From contig PLZA01000067.1 in NCBI GenBank assembly GCA_003153505.1, positions 70,445 to 134,444 of the forward strand: a stretch of 64,000 nucleotides of DNA, given 5' to 3'. The DNA is from Candidatus Dormiibacterota bacterium. Its GTDB lineage: Bacteria > Chloroflexota > Dormibacteria > Aeolococcales > Aeolococcaceae. A model generated the notes under the pieces. That model ran no database searches. It was not told where the DNA came from and was given only the letters and a program-made list of their open reading frames with translations. Below, piece after piece: positions 1 to 9,082 of this stretch; the stretch's first letter is position 1; the number at the start of each line of letters is the position of its first letter. Position numbers and translations under genes: made by a program.

Positions 1-1021
1 CGACGGACGCCAGCGCGTGGAACTGCTCGTACATCGACGGCAACTTGCGCTTCACGTAGTCCGCGCCGAGGTGGCGAACATCGAGGTAGGCGCCGCCGTG
101 GGGAGTGCCCCGACCCGCCTGGACCTCCTTGTAGATCGACCGTGCCACCACGTCGCGCGACGACAGCTCCTTCTTGACCGGGTCGTAGTCGAGCATGAAT
201 CGGGACCCTTCGGCGTTGAAGAGGAGCCCACCCTCACCGCGCACCGCCTCGGTGACCAGGATGCCGCGCGCACCAGGCGGCCAGATCATGCCTGTGGGAT
301 GGAACTGCATGAACTCCATGTCGAGCAGGTCGGCGCCCGCCTGGTACGCCATGGTCGCGCCGTCACCGGAGCATTCCCAGGAGTTGGAGGTGTACCGGTA
401 CATCCGGCCCCATCCCCCACTCGCGAGCACGACCGCGCCCGCCTTGAACGCCACGAAACGGCCGGTGTTGCGATTGTAGCCAAAGGCGCCGCACACCCTG
501 TCACCGGATTTGAGCAGGCAGGTGAGCGTGTACTCCATGCACACGTCGACGCCCTCGGTGTGCACCATCTTGTCCTGGCAGGTGCGGATGAGCTCGAGCC
601 CGGTGCGATCACCCACGTGCGCGAGACGTCGCCACGAATGCGCCCCGAAGGCGCGCTGCATGATGAGACCGTCGTCGGTCCGGTCGAAGATGCCACCCCA
701 GCGTTCGAGCTCCAGGACGCGATCGATCACCTCGTGGGCATACAGCTCGACCATGCGCCAGTTGTTGACCAGCTGGCCACCCAGCATCGTGTCCGCGAAG
801 TGCACCTCCCAGCTGTCCTCGGGGTCGAGATTGCCGATCCCTGCGGCGATCCCGCCCTCGGCCATGACGGTGTGGGCCTTGCCGAGCAGTGACTTGGTGA
901 CGACGGTGACCTTGCAACCCGCCTCCGCGGCGGCGATTGCGGCGCGCATGCCCGCACCGCCCGCGCCGACGACCAGCACGTCACATTCGATCGTGTCATA
1001 CGCCTCGGGAGATGCGGTCAC
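1..1021 (-). CDS. sdhA: Succinate dehydrogenase flavoprotein subunit (C-terminus cut by window edge)
   Basis: Catalytic subunit that oxidises succinate to fumarate with covalent FAD, on the cytoplasmic face of respiratory complex II. From a GTG at 1021 the reading frame stays open to base 1. The N-terminus has the FAD dinucleotide fold (VLVVGAGGAGMRAAIAAAE, from about residue 16) and the KAHTVMAEGGIAA segment, whose His is the usual covalent FAD attachment site. Further on it reads GGWGRMYRYTSNS and EFMQFHPTGM, typical of the family. About 340 codons are present and the C-terminal part lies outside the window. The start is one base beyond the stop of the membrane-anchor gene, so the two are co-transcribed. 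The iron-sulfur subunit would be expected next, beyond the left edge. Confidence 0.93.
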   Translation of the reverse strand, partial: MTASPEAYDTIECDVLVVGAGGAGMRAAIAAAEAGCKVTVVTKSLLGKAHTVMAEGGIAAGIGNLDPEDSWEVHFADTMLGGQLVNNWRMVELYAHEVIDRVLELERWGGIFDRTDDGLIMQRAFGAHSWRRLAHVGDRTGLELIRTCQDKMVHTEGVDVCMEYTLTCLLKSGDRVCGAFGYNRNTGRFVAFKAGAVVLASGGWGRMYRYTSNSWECSGDGATMAYQAGADLLDMEFMQFHPTGMIWPPGARGILVTEAVRGEGGLLFNAEGSRFMLDYDPVKKELSSRDVVARSIYKEVQAGRGTPHGGAYLDVRHLGADYVKRKLPSMYEQFHALASV

Positions 1022-1022
1022 G

Positions 1023-1814
1023 TCAGAAGATGATGTGCGGATCGATGAGGATCCCGGCACGCAGCAGGTGGATGTACACATCGGCGATAACGACGCTGAA
1101 CATGCTGCACCACGCCCAGACGGGGTGGCGCTGGTTGAGCACGGTCACCCATCGCCAGGCGCGGTAGCGGGCCTGTCCCAGCTGCGACCTCGAGTAGCAG
1201 TCGAGGCCGCCGCCGACCAGATGGCGCCACGAGTGGCAGCCGAATGTGTAGCCGCTGAGCAGGATGACGTTGACCAGCATGATCCCGGTGCCGAGTCCGA
1301 GTTGCACGTGCCCGTTGGGCGCCCAGAAGGCGAGATAGACGTCGTACCAGAGGAAACCGGTGACGATCAGCACGAGGTAGAAGAGAAATCGGTGGAGGTT
1401 GTTGAGGAAGAGCGGGAACGCTGTCTCGCCGCGATATTTGCGGTGGCGGAGCTCACCGACCGCGCATGACGGCGGGTCCCAGAAGAACGAGCGGTAGTAC
1501 GCCTTGCGGTAGTAGTAGCAGGTGGCCCGGAACAGAAGCGGCGACCCGAGCACCCAGAGGGCGGGGCTGACCGGGCCGGTCTTCCAGATGGTCGGCGAGT
1601 AGAACGGAGAGAGATACGACCCGCTCTGATTGATCCCTCCGGTCAGGAAGGCCGTCCAGACCGAATAGAGGCCGAAGAGCCCGAGCACGGTGACAACCGT
1701 CGCCGGCAGAGCCCACCAGGGAAGGGAATTGAGGATGCGCTCGATGGGCCCGGGACCGCTGTGAGGCGCGGAAGCGAGCGATGCGGGCGATACCTTGGTG
1801 ACCTGGGTGGACAA
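1023..1814 (-). CDS. sdhC: Succinate dehydrogenase membrane anchor / cytochrome b subunit, Sdh1-like
   Basis: 263-residue integral membrane protein directly upstream of sdhA, so it should be the quinone-reactive anchor of complex II. Hydrophobic helices lie at about residues 33-58, 144-168, 170-195 and 222-245. Histidines within or beside them (LHRFLFY, GCHSWRHL, VYIHLL) are candidate haem b ligands. Length and the FFWDPPSCAVGE / YRGETAFPLFLNN segments resemble the long anchor of actinobacterial Sdh1 rather than the short SdhC/SdhD pair; this is recognition from memory. The apparent start is TTG at 1814, with a TAGGAT box 9 nt upstream, so the message is probably nearly leaderless. Confidence 0.78.
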   Translation of the reverse strand: MSTQVTKVSPASLASAPHSGPGPIERILNSLPWWALPATVVTVLGLFGLYSVWTAFLTGGINQSGSYLSPFYSPTIWKTGPVSPALWVLGSPLLFRATCYYYRKAYYRSFFWDPPSCAVGELRHRKYRGETAFPLFLNNLHRFLFYLVLIVTGFLWYDVYLAFWAPNGHVQLGLGTGIMLVNVILLSGYTFGCHSWRHLVGGGLDCYSRSQLGQARYRAWRWVTVLNQRHPVWAWCSMFSVVIADVYIHLLRAGILIDPHIIF

Positions 1815-1823
1815 GCGAGGACC

Positions 1824-1829
1824 ATCCTA
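1824..1829 (-). promoter_or_regulatory. Putative -10 box of sdhC-sdhA
   Basis: TAGGAT on the minus strand, 9 nt before the TTG start of the anchor gene. It fits the TAnnnT spacing seen before many first genes in this window. No clear -35 element. Confidence 0.4.
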
Positions 1830-1871
1830 ACCTTGCGACGGCCGCATGCGACCTCGGCGCGGTCCCGGTGA

Positions 1872-3242
1872 TCAGCGCGGCGAGACGGCCGCTCCAGCCA
1901 GGAGCGCAACCTCGCCGGTCGCGAACGCATCGACCTCACCCAGCACGTTGACGACGTCGCCCACCACGAGCGTCGACGGCGGCTCGACGCGAGCCGCGCG
2001 GGCTGCCGCCGCGATCTCTCCGATCGGGGCCCGCACCACCTGCTGGTTCGTGGTGGTCGCCTGGGACACCACGGCCGCCGGTCGGTCGGCGCCGAGCGCC
2101 GCCGCGAGCCGTCCGGTGATGATCTCGAGTTCCGCCGGCATCAGGACGACCAGCGTGTCGACACTGCGCGCCATGGCCTCGAGCCCGCTCGGGCCACCTC
2201 CCACCCGATGCCCGGTCACGATCGCCACCGATGCGGACACGCCACGATGCGTCACGGGGATTCCCGCCGCCGCCGGAGCGGCCAGAGCAGCGCTGACCCC
2301 GGGGATGACCCTCACCGGGATCCCTGCCTCGCGCAGCGCCGCAACCTCCTCGCCACCACGGCCGAAGAGAAATGGGTCGCCGCCCTTGAGACGCACGACG
2401 AGCTCGCCCGAACGAGCCGCGGCGATCATCGCGGCGTTGATGTCGTGCTGAGTAGCCGACCGCCGCCCGGACCGCTTCCCGACGTCGACGAGCCGCGTCC
2501 TGGGACCACAGAGGCGGAACACCCCCGGACCGACCAGCGCGTCGTGATACACGACGTCGGCATCGGCGAGGACGGCTCGTGCGCCCATCGTGAGCAGATC
2601 AGGGTCGCCAGGCCCGGCGCCGGCCAGGATCACCTCCCCCATCAGCCCCTGGGAACCGGCGGTGCGCGCGCTCTGCTCGATGGTCAGCGCCACGGCCGAG
2701 GCTGCGGCCTCGTTACCGTCCCGGATCAGCGAGGTGGCCCGCGAGCGCACCAGGCGCCGGTAGGCGCGCTGCTGGACATCGCCACGGACCCCGGCACGGC
2801 GGAGCCGGCGTCGCATCCCGCCCATCATCGCTGTGAACGGCCCCCACTCCTCGCCCAGCATCATCTCGATGCGCTCACGCAGCGCGCGTGCAAGAAACGG
2901 GCTCTCTCCGGACGTCGAGATCGCGACCTGCAGCGGACCCCGCCTGACGAGCGCCGGTGCGATCCAGTCGCACTGGTGGGTGACGTCGGCCACGTTGAGG
3001 AGGACGCGCTCGCGATCCGCCTCGGCGCGAGCGGCGCGCTGGGCGCCGGGGTCGTCACTCGCGTCGATCGCGAGGTACGCGCCGGTCAGGTCCCCTGGCT
3101 GGAAGGGGCGCCGCAGGTGCACCACCGAGGCGCCGGCAGCGCGGAGCCCCGCGGATTTCTCCTCGGCGAGCGCGGTGTCGCCGAGAACCACGCAGCACCG
3201 TGCACCGAGATCGAGCACCACCGGGTAGTACGCAGCACTCAT
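1872..3242 (-). CDS. cysG: Siroheme synthase: precorrin-2 dehydrogenase/ferrochelatase fused to uroporphyrinogen-III C-methyltransferase
   Basis: Makes siroheme, the cofactor of the sulfite reductase encoded two genes upstream. Residues about 1-150 are the dehydrogenase/chelatase part ([15 protein letters not shown]). Residues about 201-456 are the SAM-dependent methyltransferase, with [29 protein letters not shown] and [15 protein letters not shown]. The start [10 protein letters not shown] at 3242 overlaps the cysH stop as ATGA; a longer in-frame extension upstream lies inside cysH and is rejected. At 456 residues it matches the usual CysG length. Oddity: the nucleotide-binding loop, normally glycine-rich (GGGxVAxRK), reads [12 protein letters not shown], so NAD use by the first domain is uncertain. 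Confidence 0.9.
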   Translation of the reverse strand: MSAAYYPVVLDLGARCCVVLGDTALAEEKSAGLRAAGASVVHLRRPFQPGDLTGAYLAIDASDDPGAQRAARAEADRERVLLNVADVTHQCDWIAPALVRRGPLQVAISTSGESPFLARALRERIEMMLGEEWGPFTAMMGGMRRRLRRAGVRGDVQQRAYRRLVRSRATSLIRDGNEAAASAVALTIEQSARTAGSQGLMGEVILAGAGPGDPDLLTMGARAVLADADVVYHDALVGPGVFRLCGPRTRLVDVGKRSGRRSATQHDINAAMIAAARSGELVVRLKGGDPFLFGRGGEEVAALREAGIPVRVIPGVSAALAAPAAAGIPVTHRGVSASVAIVTGHRVGGGPSGLEAMARSVDTLVVLMPAELEIITGRLAAALGADRPAAVVSQATTTNQQVVRAPIGEIAAAARAARVEPPSTLVVGDVVNVLGEVDAFATGEVALLAGAAVSPR

Positions 3243-3976
3243 CCAGCACCTCGAGCGGGCACAGGCGCCGGCTCCGGCGCGACGGCGACTTCGAGGGGAG
3301 GATGGAGCAGGCATTCCTTGTGGGTGTCGCTCTCCCACCACCAGCGCCCGGCGCGTTCCTGCTCGCCAGGCCGCGTCGCTCGGGTGCACGGCGCGCAGCC
3401 GATCGACATGTAGCCACGGTCATAGAGCGGGTGGTGGCGAATGCCCTGAACCTGCAGGTAGTCCCACACCTGCTCACGACTCCAGGTCGCGAGCGGCACC
3501 ACCTTGGTCATGCCCTCGTGCCCGGGATCGCTCGCGACGACCGGCGTGGCGGCTCGCGTCGGGGTCTGATCGCGGCGAAGACCCGTGATCCACGCGTCGT
3601 AATCACGCAACGCCCGCGCCAGCGGGTTCACCTTGCGGACCGCGCAGCATTGGTTGCGCAACGGCACCGAGGTTCGGAAGAGCATGTCGCCGTGCTCGGA
3701 CGTCATGGCTTCGAGCTCACTCGCCTCGGGCGCGAGGATGCGCAGCCGAATCGGGAACTGGCTGCGCACGTATTCGATGTAGTCGTGGGTCTCCTCGTGG
3801 AGACGTCCGGTGTCGAGAGTGAGCACCTCCGGCTCGGGGACGATCCTGCAGGCGAGGTCGATCAGCACCAGCGACTCGGCCTGGAAGCTCGCGACCAGCG
3901 CGACGCGGTCGAAACGCCTGTACGTCCAGGCGAGGATGTCCTCAGCCGTCGCATTCTGCAGGTCGGTCGCGTTCAT
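3239..3976 (-). CDS. cysH: Adenylylsulfate (APS) reductase, CysH family with 4Fe-4S cluster
   Basis: Reduces activated sulfate to sulfite in assimilation. The protein is 245 residues from the ATG at 3976, which overlaps the sir stop as ATGA. The ATP-PPase-like fold is followed by Cys110-Cys111 and the CAPC pair at 194-197. This four-Cys set marks the 4Fe-4S type that prefers APS over PAPS. The catalytic Cys is in KECLLH near residue 222, with a Pro-rich tail after it. Its place between sulfite reductase and siroheme synthase fixes its role. Whether it accepts APS or PAPS is inferred from the cysteine pattern alone. Confidence 0.92.
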   Translation of the reverse strand: MNATDLQNATAEDILAWTYRRFDRVALVASFQAESLVLIDLACRIVPEPEVLTLDTGRLHEETHDYIEYVRSQFPIRLRILAPEASELEAMTSEHGDMLFRTSVPLRNQCCAVRKVNPLARALRDYDAWITGLRRDQTPTRAATPVVASDPGHEGMTKVVPLATWSREQVWDYLQVQGIRHHPLYDRGYMSIGCAPCTRATRPGEQERAGRWWWESDTHKECLLHPPLEVAVAPEPAPVPARGAG

Positions 3977-5697
3977 GCCGTCACCTCCACCAATGCATGA
4001 CGGTCCGCGAGCTGTGCCACGCCCTGGCGCTTGCACCAGTCGCCGAATGACTCTCCGGGCAGCTGGGTGCGCGCGTACTCGAACATCGGGCCGCGCAACA
4101 GATGCGGGATCTCCTCAAGCTTCACGTTGTGCATGTAGCGCTCGTTGAGGCGGGTCCCCTCGGTATCACCCCCGAGATAGACGTCGTACTTTCCGAGCGT
4201 GGTGCCGACGAACCCGACATCGCCGAGATACGGCCTGGTGCAGCCGTTGGGGCACCCGGTCATCCGGTAGCTGATACGCGTCTCGGCGACGCCCGCCTCA
4301 CGCTGCACGAGCGCGATCTCGCGGATCAGGGCAGGCATCACCCGCTCGGACTCGGCGACCGCGAGACCACAGGTGGGGTACGCGGGGCACGCCATGGAAT
4401 GCCGGATCGCGCTCGGTAGCGACTCCGACCGCTCCACACCCCACCGATCGAGGATCGCTGTCAGGGTGGTTCGATCGCCGTCACTCAGGTTCGTGAAGAG
4501 GATGTTCTGCTGCGGCGTGAGCCGGAGCTGCGCGCGCAACGTCTCGGCGATCTCGCGCAGTGCCGACCGCAGGCCGCTCGTCTCCGTATCGTGGATGCGC
4601 CCGTTCTCGACGAACAATCCGTAGCAGTGGTTGACGTCCCCCTGCGCGTGCCACCCGAGGTGGTCGTCGGCCGGACCCCAGCGGAGGCGGCGCGACGGCT
4701 CGAGCGCAAAGGGCAGCCGTGATGCCACCTCGGCACGGAACCAGTCGATGCCGCGATCGGCGACGAGGTACTTGAGGCGCGCGTGACGGCGGTCGGCGCG
4801 ATCACCGTAGTCGCGCTGCACGGCGACCACCGCACGTGCAGTCTCGACTGCCTGCTGCGGTTGCACGAACGCGAGTTGCTGCGCGACCGCCGGCCACGTG
4901 CTCGGCTTATTGGCCGTGCGGCCGAGGCCACCACCCACGAGGAGATCGAACCCCGCGAGACGGCCGTCATCGCCTGCGTGCGCGACCAGACCAAGATCGT
5001 TTGCGTAGATGTCGACGCAGTTGTCGCCGTCGATGGCGATCGCCGTCTTGAACTTGCGCGGAAGGTAGCGTTCACCGTAGAGGGTGTCGGGCGGATCGGG
5101 GTGGTTCGACGCAGCGAGCTCACCGTCGAGCCAGATCTCACTGTAGGCACGCGTCGTCGGCGTCAGGCCCGAGACCAGCGCGGCGAGCGTCAGGTTGATC
5201 TCGTGGTGCAGACGATCGTTCCAGGGTGCCGGGCAGCACATGATGTTGCGTTCCTGGTCGCCGCACCCGCCCAGCGTGGTGAGCAGGCCGTCGTTGATGG
5301 CACGGATCGCCTGCTTGAGGTTGCCCTTGAGCACCCCGTGCAGCTGCAGGTCCTGCCGGGTCGTCACGCGAAGCGTGCCGTTCCCCCATGCGCCCGCGAT
5401 GCGATCGTGCGCGAGATACGCCTCAGGGCTGACCATGCCGCCGGGGATCCGCGTGCGAATCATCATCATGTGGTGCTTGTCGAGGCCGAGCTTTCGCGCC
5501 TGCTTGCGCAGGTCGCGATCGTCCTGCTGATAGACACCGTGAAACTTGAGGATCACGCCGGCGTCGTCACTGAAGACCGCGGTTTCCTCGAGGAGCTCGT
5601 CGCCGATCGTGCCGCGAAGCCGGTTGCTCCGCGCCTTCACCTGCTCGGCGCCCGACATGCGTTCGAGATCGGCGGCGCAGCCGCACGCGTCACACAT
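3973..5697 (-). CDS. sir: Ferredoxin-type assimilatory sulfite reductase
   Basis: Six-electron reduction of sulfite to sulfide using siroheme and a 4Fe-4S cluster. The cluster/siroheme ligands are the Cys pairs in ACPAYPTCGLA and TGCPNGCTRPY, roughly residues 430-475. The N-terminal half has LRVTTRQDLQLHGV, as in the nitrite/sulfite reductase family. Several Met codons compete for the start. MCDACGCAADL at 5697 is preferred because GGAG lies about 10 nt upstream, giving 574 residues. MSGAEQVKARS at 5658 would begin nearer the conserved core but lacks a ribosome site. The N-terminal Cys-rich CDACGC stretch is unusual. First gene of sir-cysH-cysG. Confidence 0.9.
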   Translation of the reverse strand: MCDACGCAADLERMSGAEQVKARSNRLRGTIGDELLEETAVFSDDAGVILKFHGVYQQDDRDLRKQARKLGLDKHHMMMIRTRIPGGMVSPEAYLAHDRIAGAWGNGTLRVTTRQDLQLHGVLKGNLKQAIRAINDGLLTTLGGCGDQERNIMCCPAPWNDRLHHEINLTLAALVSGLTPTTRAYSEIWLDGELAASNHPDPPDTLYGERYLPRKFKTAIAIDGDNCVDIYANDLGLVAHAGDDGRLAGFDLLVGGGLGRTANKPSTWPAVAQQLAFVQPQQAVETARAVVAVQRDYGDRADRRHARLKYLVADRGIDWFRAEVASRLPFALEPSRRLRWGPADDHLGWHAQGDVNHCYGLFVENGRIHDTETSGLRSALREIAETLRAQLRLTPQQNILFTNLSDGDRTTLTAILDRWGVERSESLPSAIRHSMACPAYPTCGLAVAESERVMPALIREIALVQREAGVAETRISYRMTGCPNGCTRPYLGDVGFVGTTLGKYDVYLGGDTEGTRLNERYMHNVKLEEIPHLLRGPMFEYARTQLPGESFGDWCKRQGVAQLADRHALVEVTA

Positions 5698-5998
5698 GAT
5701 CAGACGGACTCCAGGTGCGCACATGGTGCGACCGGGCTTGGTGTGCCGGGCATTCGGGGTGTCTCTGAACCTGTGGTGACACACGCGACGATCGCGCGTG
5801 GATGGGCTTGCACTGCTGGGAGCGGCCAACGGGCCGCGATGCGTCGACGGGCACCGCGTCGGTGCCTCAGTGCGAACTGCTAGCCGTTACAGTGTGCGAT
5901 GCCCGAGCGGATACGCCCCCAGTCGAGCCAGAAACGCCGGGTGAGCGTAGGAAGATCCGCGCCGTTCATCTGGCTGCACATCCTACGGAATCCCCACT
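5698..5998. other. Non-coding gap between hisI and sir, possible structured 5' region of sir
   Basis: No supported gene in about 300 bases. On the minus strand it holds a TACGCT box (5944-5949), identical to the -10 of the lysine operon, but with no good -35. Two neighbouring hairpins follow: a 6-bp stem with a 4-nt loop at 5822-5837 and a 5-bp stem at 5851-5865. If transcription starts near 5936, sir would have a leader of over 200 nt. I could not match it to a known riboswitch class. Confidence 0.3.
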
Positions 5999-6361
5999 CT
6001 ACGAGTCAACTTTTGTATTCGCGCCCGCGTCTTCCGTGGCGACATCCACCTCCGTGAAGAAGCAGGTGCGCTCGCCGGTGTGGCACGCGGGGCCGTCGGG
6101 ATCGACCTGCAGCAGCACCGCATCGCCATCGCAATCGATGCGAACCGTTCGCACATGCATGGTGTTCCCGCTCGTTTCGCCCTTTTCCCACAAGCGCTGC
6201 CGCGACCGGCTGAAGAAGGTGGCGTGGCGCGTGCGCATCGTCGCCTCCCATGCATCGCGATTCATGTGCGCGACCATGAGCACCTCCGCGGTCGCGGCAT
6301 CCTGAACGACGGCCGTGACGAGTCCGTCGGGACCGTAGCGCGGCTCGCGCGCTTCCATCAC
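5999..6361 (-). CDS. hisI: Phosphoribosyl-AMP cyclohydrolase
   Basis: Third step of histidine synthesis, opening the adenine ring of phosphoribosyl-AMP. The family signatures are all present: [16 protein letters not shown], the metal-binding [13 protein letters not shown] and [13 protein letters not shown]. The protein is 120 residues, i.e. the cyclohydrolase domain only. The HisE pyrophosphohydrolase domain often fused to it is absent and hisE is not in the operon. The start overlaps the hisF stop (GTG 6361 or ATG 6358). Last gene of the his operon. Confidence 0.95.
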   Translation of the reverse strand: MMEAREPRYGPDGLVTAVVQDAATAEVLMVAHMNRDAWEATMRTRHATFFSRSRQRLWEKGETSGNTMHVRTVRIDCDGDAVLLQVDPDGPACHTGERTCFFTEVDVATEDAGANTKVDS

Positions 6362-7116
6362 AGGCGCACCTCCACTCCGTGTTCGTGCAGATACCGCTTG
6401 GTTTCGGGAACCGGATGGGCATCGAAGTGAAAGATGGATGCGGCAAGTGCCGCCGACGCACCGGCGTCGGTAAGAACGCCTCGCAGGTGCTCGGGCTTGC
6501 CCGCGCCACCGCTGGCAATGACGGGAACATCAACGGCCGCCGTCACAGACGCGGTGAGGTCGAGGTCGTATCCGTTCTTGGTCCCGTCCTGGTCCATCGA
6601 CGTGAGCAGGATCTCGCCCGCACCGCGCTCAGCGGCCTCGCGCGCCCAGTCCACAGCGGTTCGCCCGGTCCCGCGCCGGCCGCCGTGCGAGTGGACCTCA
6701 TGGCCACGCGCCGATCGCCGAGCGTCGATGGCGATCACCACACACTGGCAGCCGAATCTCCCCGCAGCCGCTCCGATGAGCCGCGGGTCGTCGAGCGCCG
6801 CCGTGTTGATGGAGACCTTGTCCGCCCCCGCGCGGAGCAGCACATCGATATCCCCGATGCTCCTGACACCGCCGCCGACGGTGAGTGGGATGAACACCCG
6901 GTCGGCCGTTCGGCGCACTGCATCGAGCAGGATCGCGCGCCCGTCGCTCGATGCGGTGATATCGAGAAACACGAGCTCGTCGGCCCTGTCTTCGTCATAC
7001 CGCGCCGCCAGCTCGGCCGGATCTCCGGCATCGCGGAGATCGACAAATGCCACCCCTTTCACGACACGACCCGCGATGACGTCGAGGCACGGGATGACCC
7101 GTTTGACGAGCGCCAT
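6358..7116 (-). CDS. hisF: Imidazole glycerol phosphate synthase, cyclase subunit
   Basis: TIM-barrel cyclase that uses ammonia delivered by HisH to form imidazole glycerol phosphate and AICAR. It is 252 residues, full length. It begins [19 protein letters not shown] with the catalytic Asp in CLD. It carries [22 protein letters not shown], the second catalytic Asp in [13 protein letters not shown], and the C-terminal phosphate loop [13 protein letters not shown]. The start shares one base with the hisA stop (TGATG), implying translational coupling. Confidence 0.97.
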   Translation of the reverse strand: MALVKRVIPCLDVIAGRVVKGVAFVDLRDAGDPAELAARYDEDRADELVFLDITASSDGRAILLDAVRRTADRVFIPLTVGGGVRSIGDIDVLLRAGADKVSINTAALDDPRLIGAAAGRFGCQCVVIAIDARRSARGHEVHSHGGRRGTGRTAVDWAREAAERGAGEILLTSMDQDGTKNGYDLDLTASVTAAVDVPVIASGGAGKPEHLRGVLTDAGASAALAASIFHFDAHPVPETKRYLHEHGVEVRL

Positions 7117-7847
7117 CAGGCGATCTCCTGGGCGGCCTGCAGCGCCTCAGCAAGGTTGACGCGACCCTCGTAGAGCGCTTTTCCGACCACGACCCCGGCT
7201 GCCCCTGCAGCAGCGCAGGCCCTGATGTCGTCCACGCTGCCCACGCCGCCCGACGCGATCACCGGTCCGCCGTACAGCTCCCGGCACGAGCGCACACCGT
7301 CGAGGTCAGGGCCGGTGAGCAGGCCGTCGCGAGTCGTGTCCGTGTAGACGACCCCCGCGGCGGGCCAGCTCCGCCAGGCTCGCAGCAGCTCGGTCGCGGT
7401 CAAGCCGTCCTCAGTCCATCCCTGCACTCGCGCCACCCCGGCCCGTACGTCGAGGCCAAGCAGGACACGGCCCTGGGCGGCCACACAGATCGCGATCGCG
7501 AGCTCGGGATCTCGCGCGGCCACGCTCCCGAGGATCACGCGCGATGCCCCGCCCTCGAGCCATCGCGATGCCGTGTCGATGGCGCGAATGCCGCCGCCAA
7601 CCTGCACTGCGCAGCCCGCCGCGACGCCGACCGCCAGCATGCGCTCGACCGCGTCGGCACTCTCGTTCGCCGGAGCGCCGCGCGCCGCATCGAGGTTGAC
7701 GACGTGCAACCGGGTTGCCCCCTCGTCGATGAATCGCTGGGCCGCACGAACGGGGTCATCCGCGTAGACCGTCTCCTGCGCATGCTGACCCTGGCGGAGC
7801 CGCACGCAGCGGCCACCCTGCACGTCGACGGCGGGAATCACGTCCAC
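7116..7847 (-). CDS. hisA: ProFAR isomerase
   Basis: Amadori isomerisation of the ProFAR intermediate in histidine synthesis. It is a 243-residue barrel with [18 protein letters not shown] at the start (catalytic Asp8-type), [28 protein letters not shown] with the second catalytic Asp, and the closing phosphate motif [12 protein letters not shown]. The start is 3 nt after the hisH stop. The full set of motifs makes HisA, rather than a second HisF or PriA variant, the simplest reading. A dual HisA/TrpF role cannot be excluded from sequence alone. Confidence 0.95.
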   Translation of the reverse strand: MDVIPAVDVQGGRCVRLRQGQHAQETVYADDPVRAAQRFIDEGATRLHVVNLDAARGAPANESADAVERMLAVGVAAGCAVQVGGGIRAIDTASRWLEGGASRVILGSVAARDPELAIAICVAAQGRVLLGLDVRAGVARVQGWTEDGLTATELLRAWRSWPAAGVVYTDTTRDGLLTGPDLDGVRSCRELYGGPVIASGGVGSVDDIRACAAAGAAGVVVGKALYEGRVNLAEALQAAQEIA

Positions 7848-7850
7848 GGC

Positions 7851-8495
7851 TCATCCTGCACGCTGTGCGGGGATGCGGGCCGCACACAGCGAGACAAGAT
7901 TCGCGTAGACGCGCAGCCCGGCTGCACCGCTCTTCTCGGGGTGGAACTGCGTTCCCATCAGGGTCCCGCGCTGCACCGCGACGGCCATCTCGATCCCGTA
8001 CTCGGTGACGGCGACCGTGTCGCTCGGCTCTGGGACGGCGACATACGAGTGCACGAAGTACATGAACGAGCCCGAAGTCACACCCTCGAGGAGTGGCGAG
8101 TCACGCACCAAGGTGATCGTGTTCCAGCCCATGTGGGGCACCTTGAGCCCACCCCCGGCCGCGAGTGCGACGACGTGTCCGCGGAGCAGCGCGAGGCCCT
8201 CACCGCCATGACCTTCGTCGCTGCCTTCGAACAGCAGTTGATGGCCGAGGCAGACCCCGAGCACCGGGCGCTCCTGCCGCGCGAGCTCGCGCACCGCGGC
8301 GCCAAGACCGGTATCTCGCAGGGTGGCCGCGGCCACCGAGAAGGCGCCGACCCCGGGGAGCACGACGCCGTCGCATCCAGCGATCACGTCGGGGTCGCCG
8401 CTGATCACGGGCTCCGCCCCCGCGACCCTCAGCGCGCGCTCCACGCTGCGCAAGTTGCCAACCCCGTAGTCGCAGACACCGACTCGTGGCATCAC
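7851..8495 (-). CDS. hisH: Imidazole glycerol phosphate synthase, glutamine amidotransferase subunit
   Basis: Hydrolyses glutamine and passes ammonia to HisF. It is a 214-residue class I amidotransferase with the nucleophile in VLGVCLGHQLLFEGS and the His-Glu pair in MGTQFHPEKSG. The oxyanion strand region (LPGVGAF) is also present. The start is GTG 8495 or ATG 8492; the latter overlaps the hisB stop as TGATG, the arrangement used elsewhere in this operon. Confidence 0.96.
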   Translation of the reverse strand: MMPRVGVCDYGVGNLRSVERALRVAGAEPVISGDPDVIAGCDGVVLPGVGAFSVAAATLRDTGLGAAVRELARQERPVLGVCLGHQLLFEGSDEGHGGEGLALLRGHVVALAAGGGLKVPHMGWNTITLVRDSPLLEGVTSGSFMYFVHSYVAVPEPSDTVAVTEYGIEMAVAVQRGTLMGTQFHPEKSGAAGLRVYANLVSLCAARIPAQRAG

Positions 8496-9082
8496 AGCGT
8501 CCCCTTTGTCGACGGCACACCCCCACCGATCACCGTGAACGCCTCGCGCGTGGCGAGGCCGAGCGCCTTGAACGCAGCCTCCGCGATGTGGTGCAGGTTG
8601 TCGCCGCGAATGCAGTCCACATGAATCGTCGCGCCCGCCGCCTGGGCGTACCCCTTGATGAATTCGGCGATGACCTCGACATCGAAGTCGTTGATGCGCC
8701 CGTGCAGGGGTTCCATGGCGTAGACGACGTGGGGCCGGCGGCCGTAATCGACGACGCAGCGAACCAGCGACTCGTCGAGCGGCGCGTGGGCTTCCCCGAA
8801 ACGCCGGATGCCGTTCCGGTCACCCAGCGCCTCGCTGACGGCTGCTCCGAGCACGAGTCCGACGTCCTCGACAAGATGATGTGCGTCGACATCGATGTCG
8901 CCAGCTCCGTCGAGCGTGACATCCATGCCGCTGTACTTGGTGAACGCCTCGATCATGTGCTTGAAGAAGGGCAGCGGCAGGGTGATCGCAGCGGCGCCCG
9001 TGCCGTCGACGTCGACGTGCGCGCTGATCTGCGTCTCACGCGTATCGCGCCGCGTCGTTGCCGTCCGCGGGCTCGACGTCAT
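8492..9082 (-). CDS. hisB: Imidazoleglycerol-phosphate dehydratase
   Basis: Manganese-dependent dehydration to imidazole acetol phosphate. The protein is 196 residues and monofunctional, without the histidinol phosphatase domain of the enterobacterial fusion. The metal ligands are visible in DVDAHHLVEDVG and GDNLHHIAEAAFKA, and the C-terminus ends STKGTL as expected. It overlaps hisD upstream by 4 nt. Since the phosphatase domain is missing and no hisN or hisJ lies here, histinol phosphate phosphatase must be encoded elsewhere. Confidence 0.97.
   Translation of the reverse strand: MTSSPRTATTRRDTRETQISAHVDVDGTGAAAITLPLPFFKHMIEAFTKYSGMDVTLDGAGDIDVDAHHLVEDVGLVLGAAVSEALGDRNGIRRFGEAHAPLDESLVRCVVDYGRRPHVVYAMEPLHGRINDFDVEVIAEFIKGYAQAAGATIHVDCIRGDNLHHIAEAAFKALGLATREAFTVIGGGVPSTKGTL

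Noticed and set aside
17-1469. Long plus-strand open frames opposite sdhA and sdhC
   Set aside because: They are antisense shadows of GC-rich coding sequence; the minus strand encodes clear SdhA and SdhC proteins.
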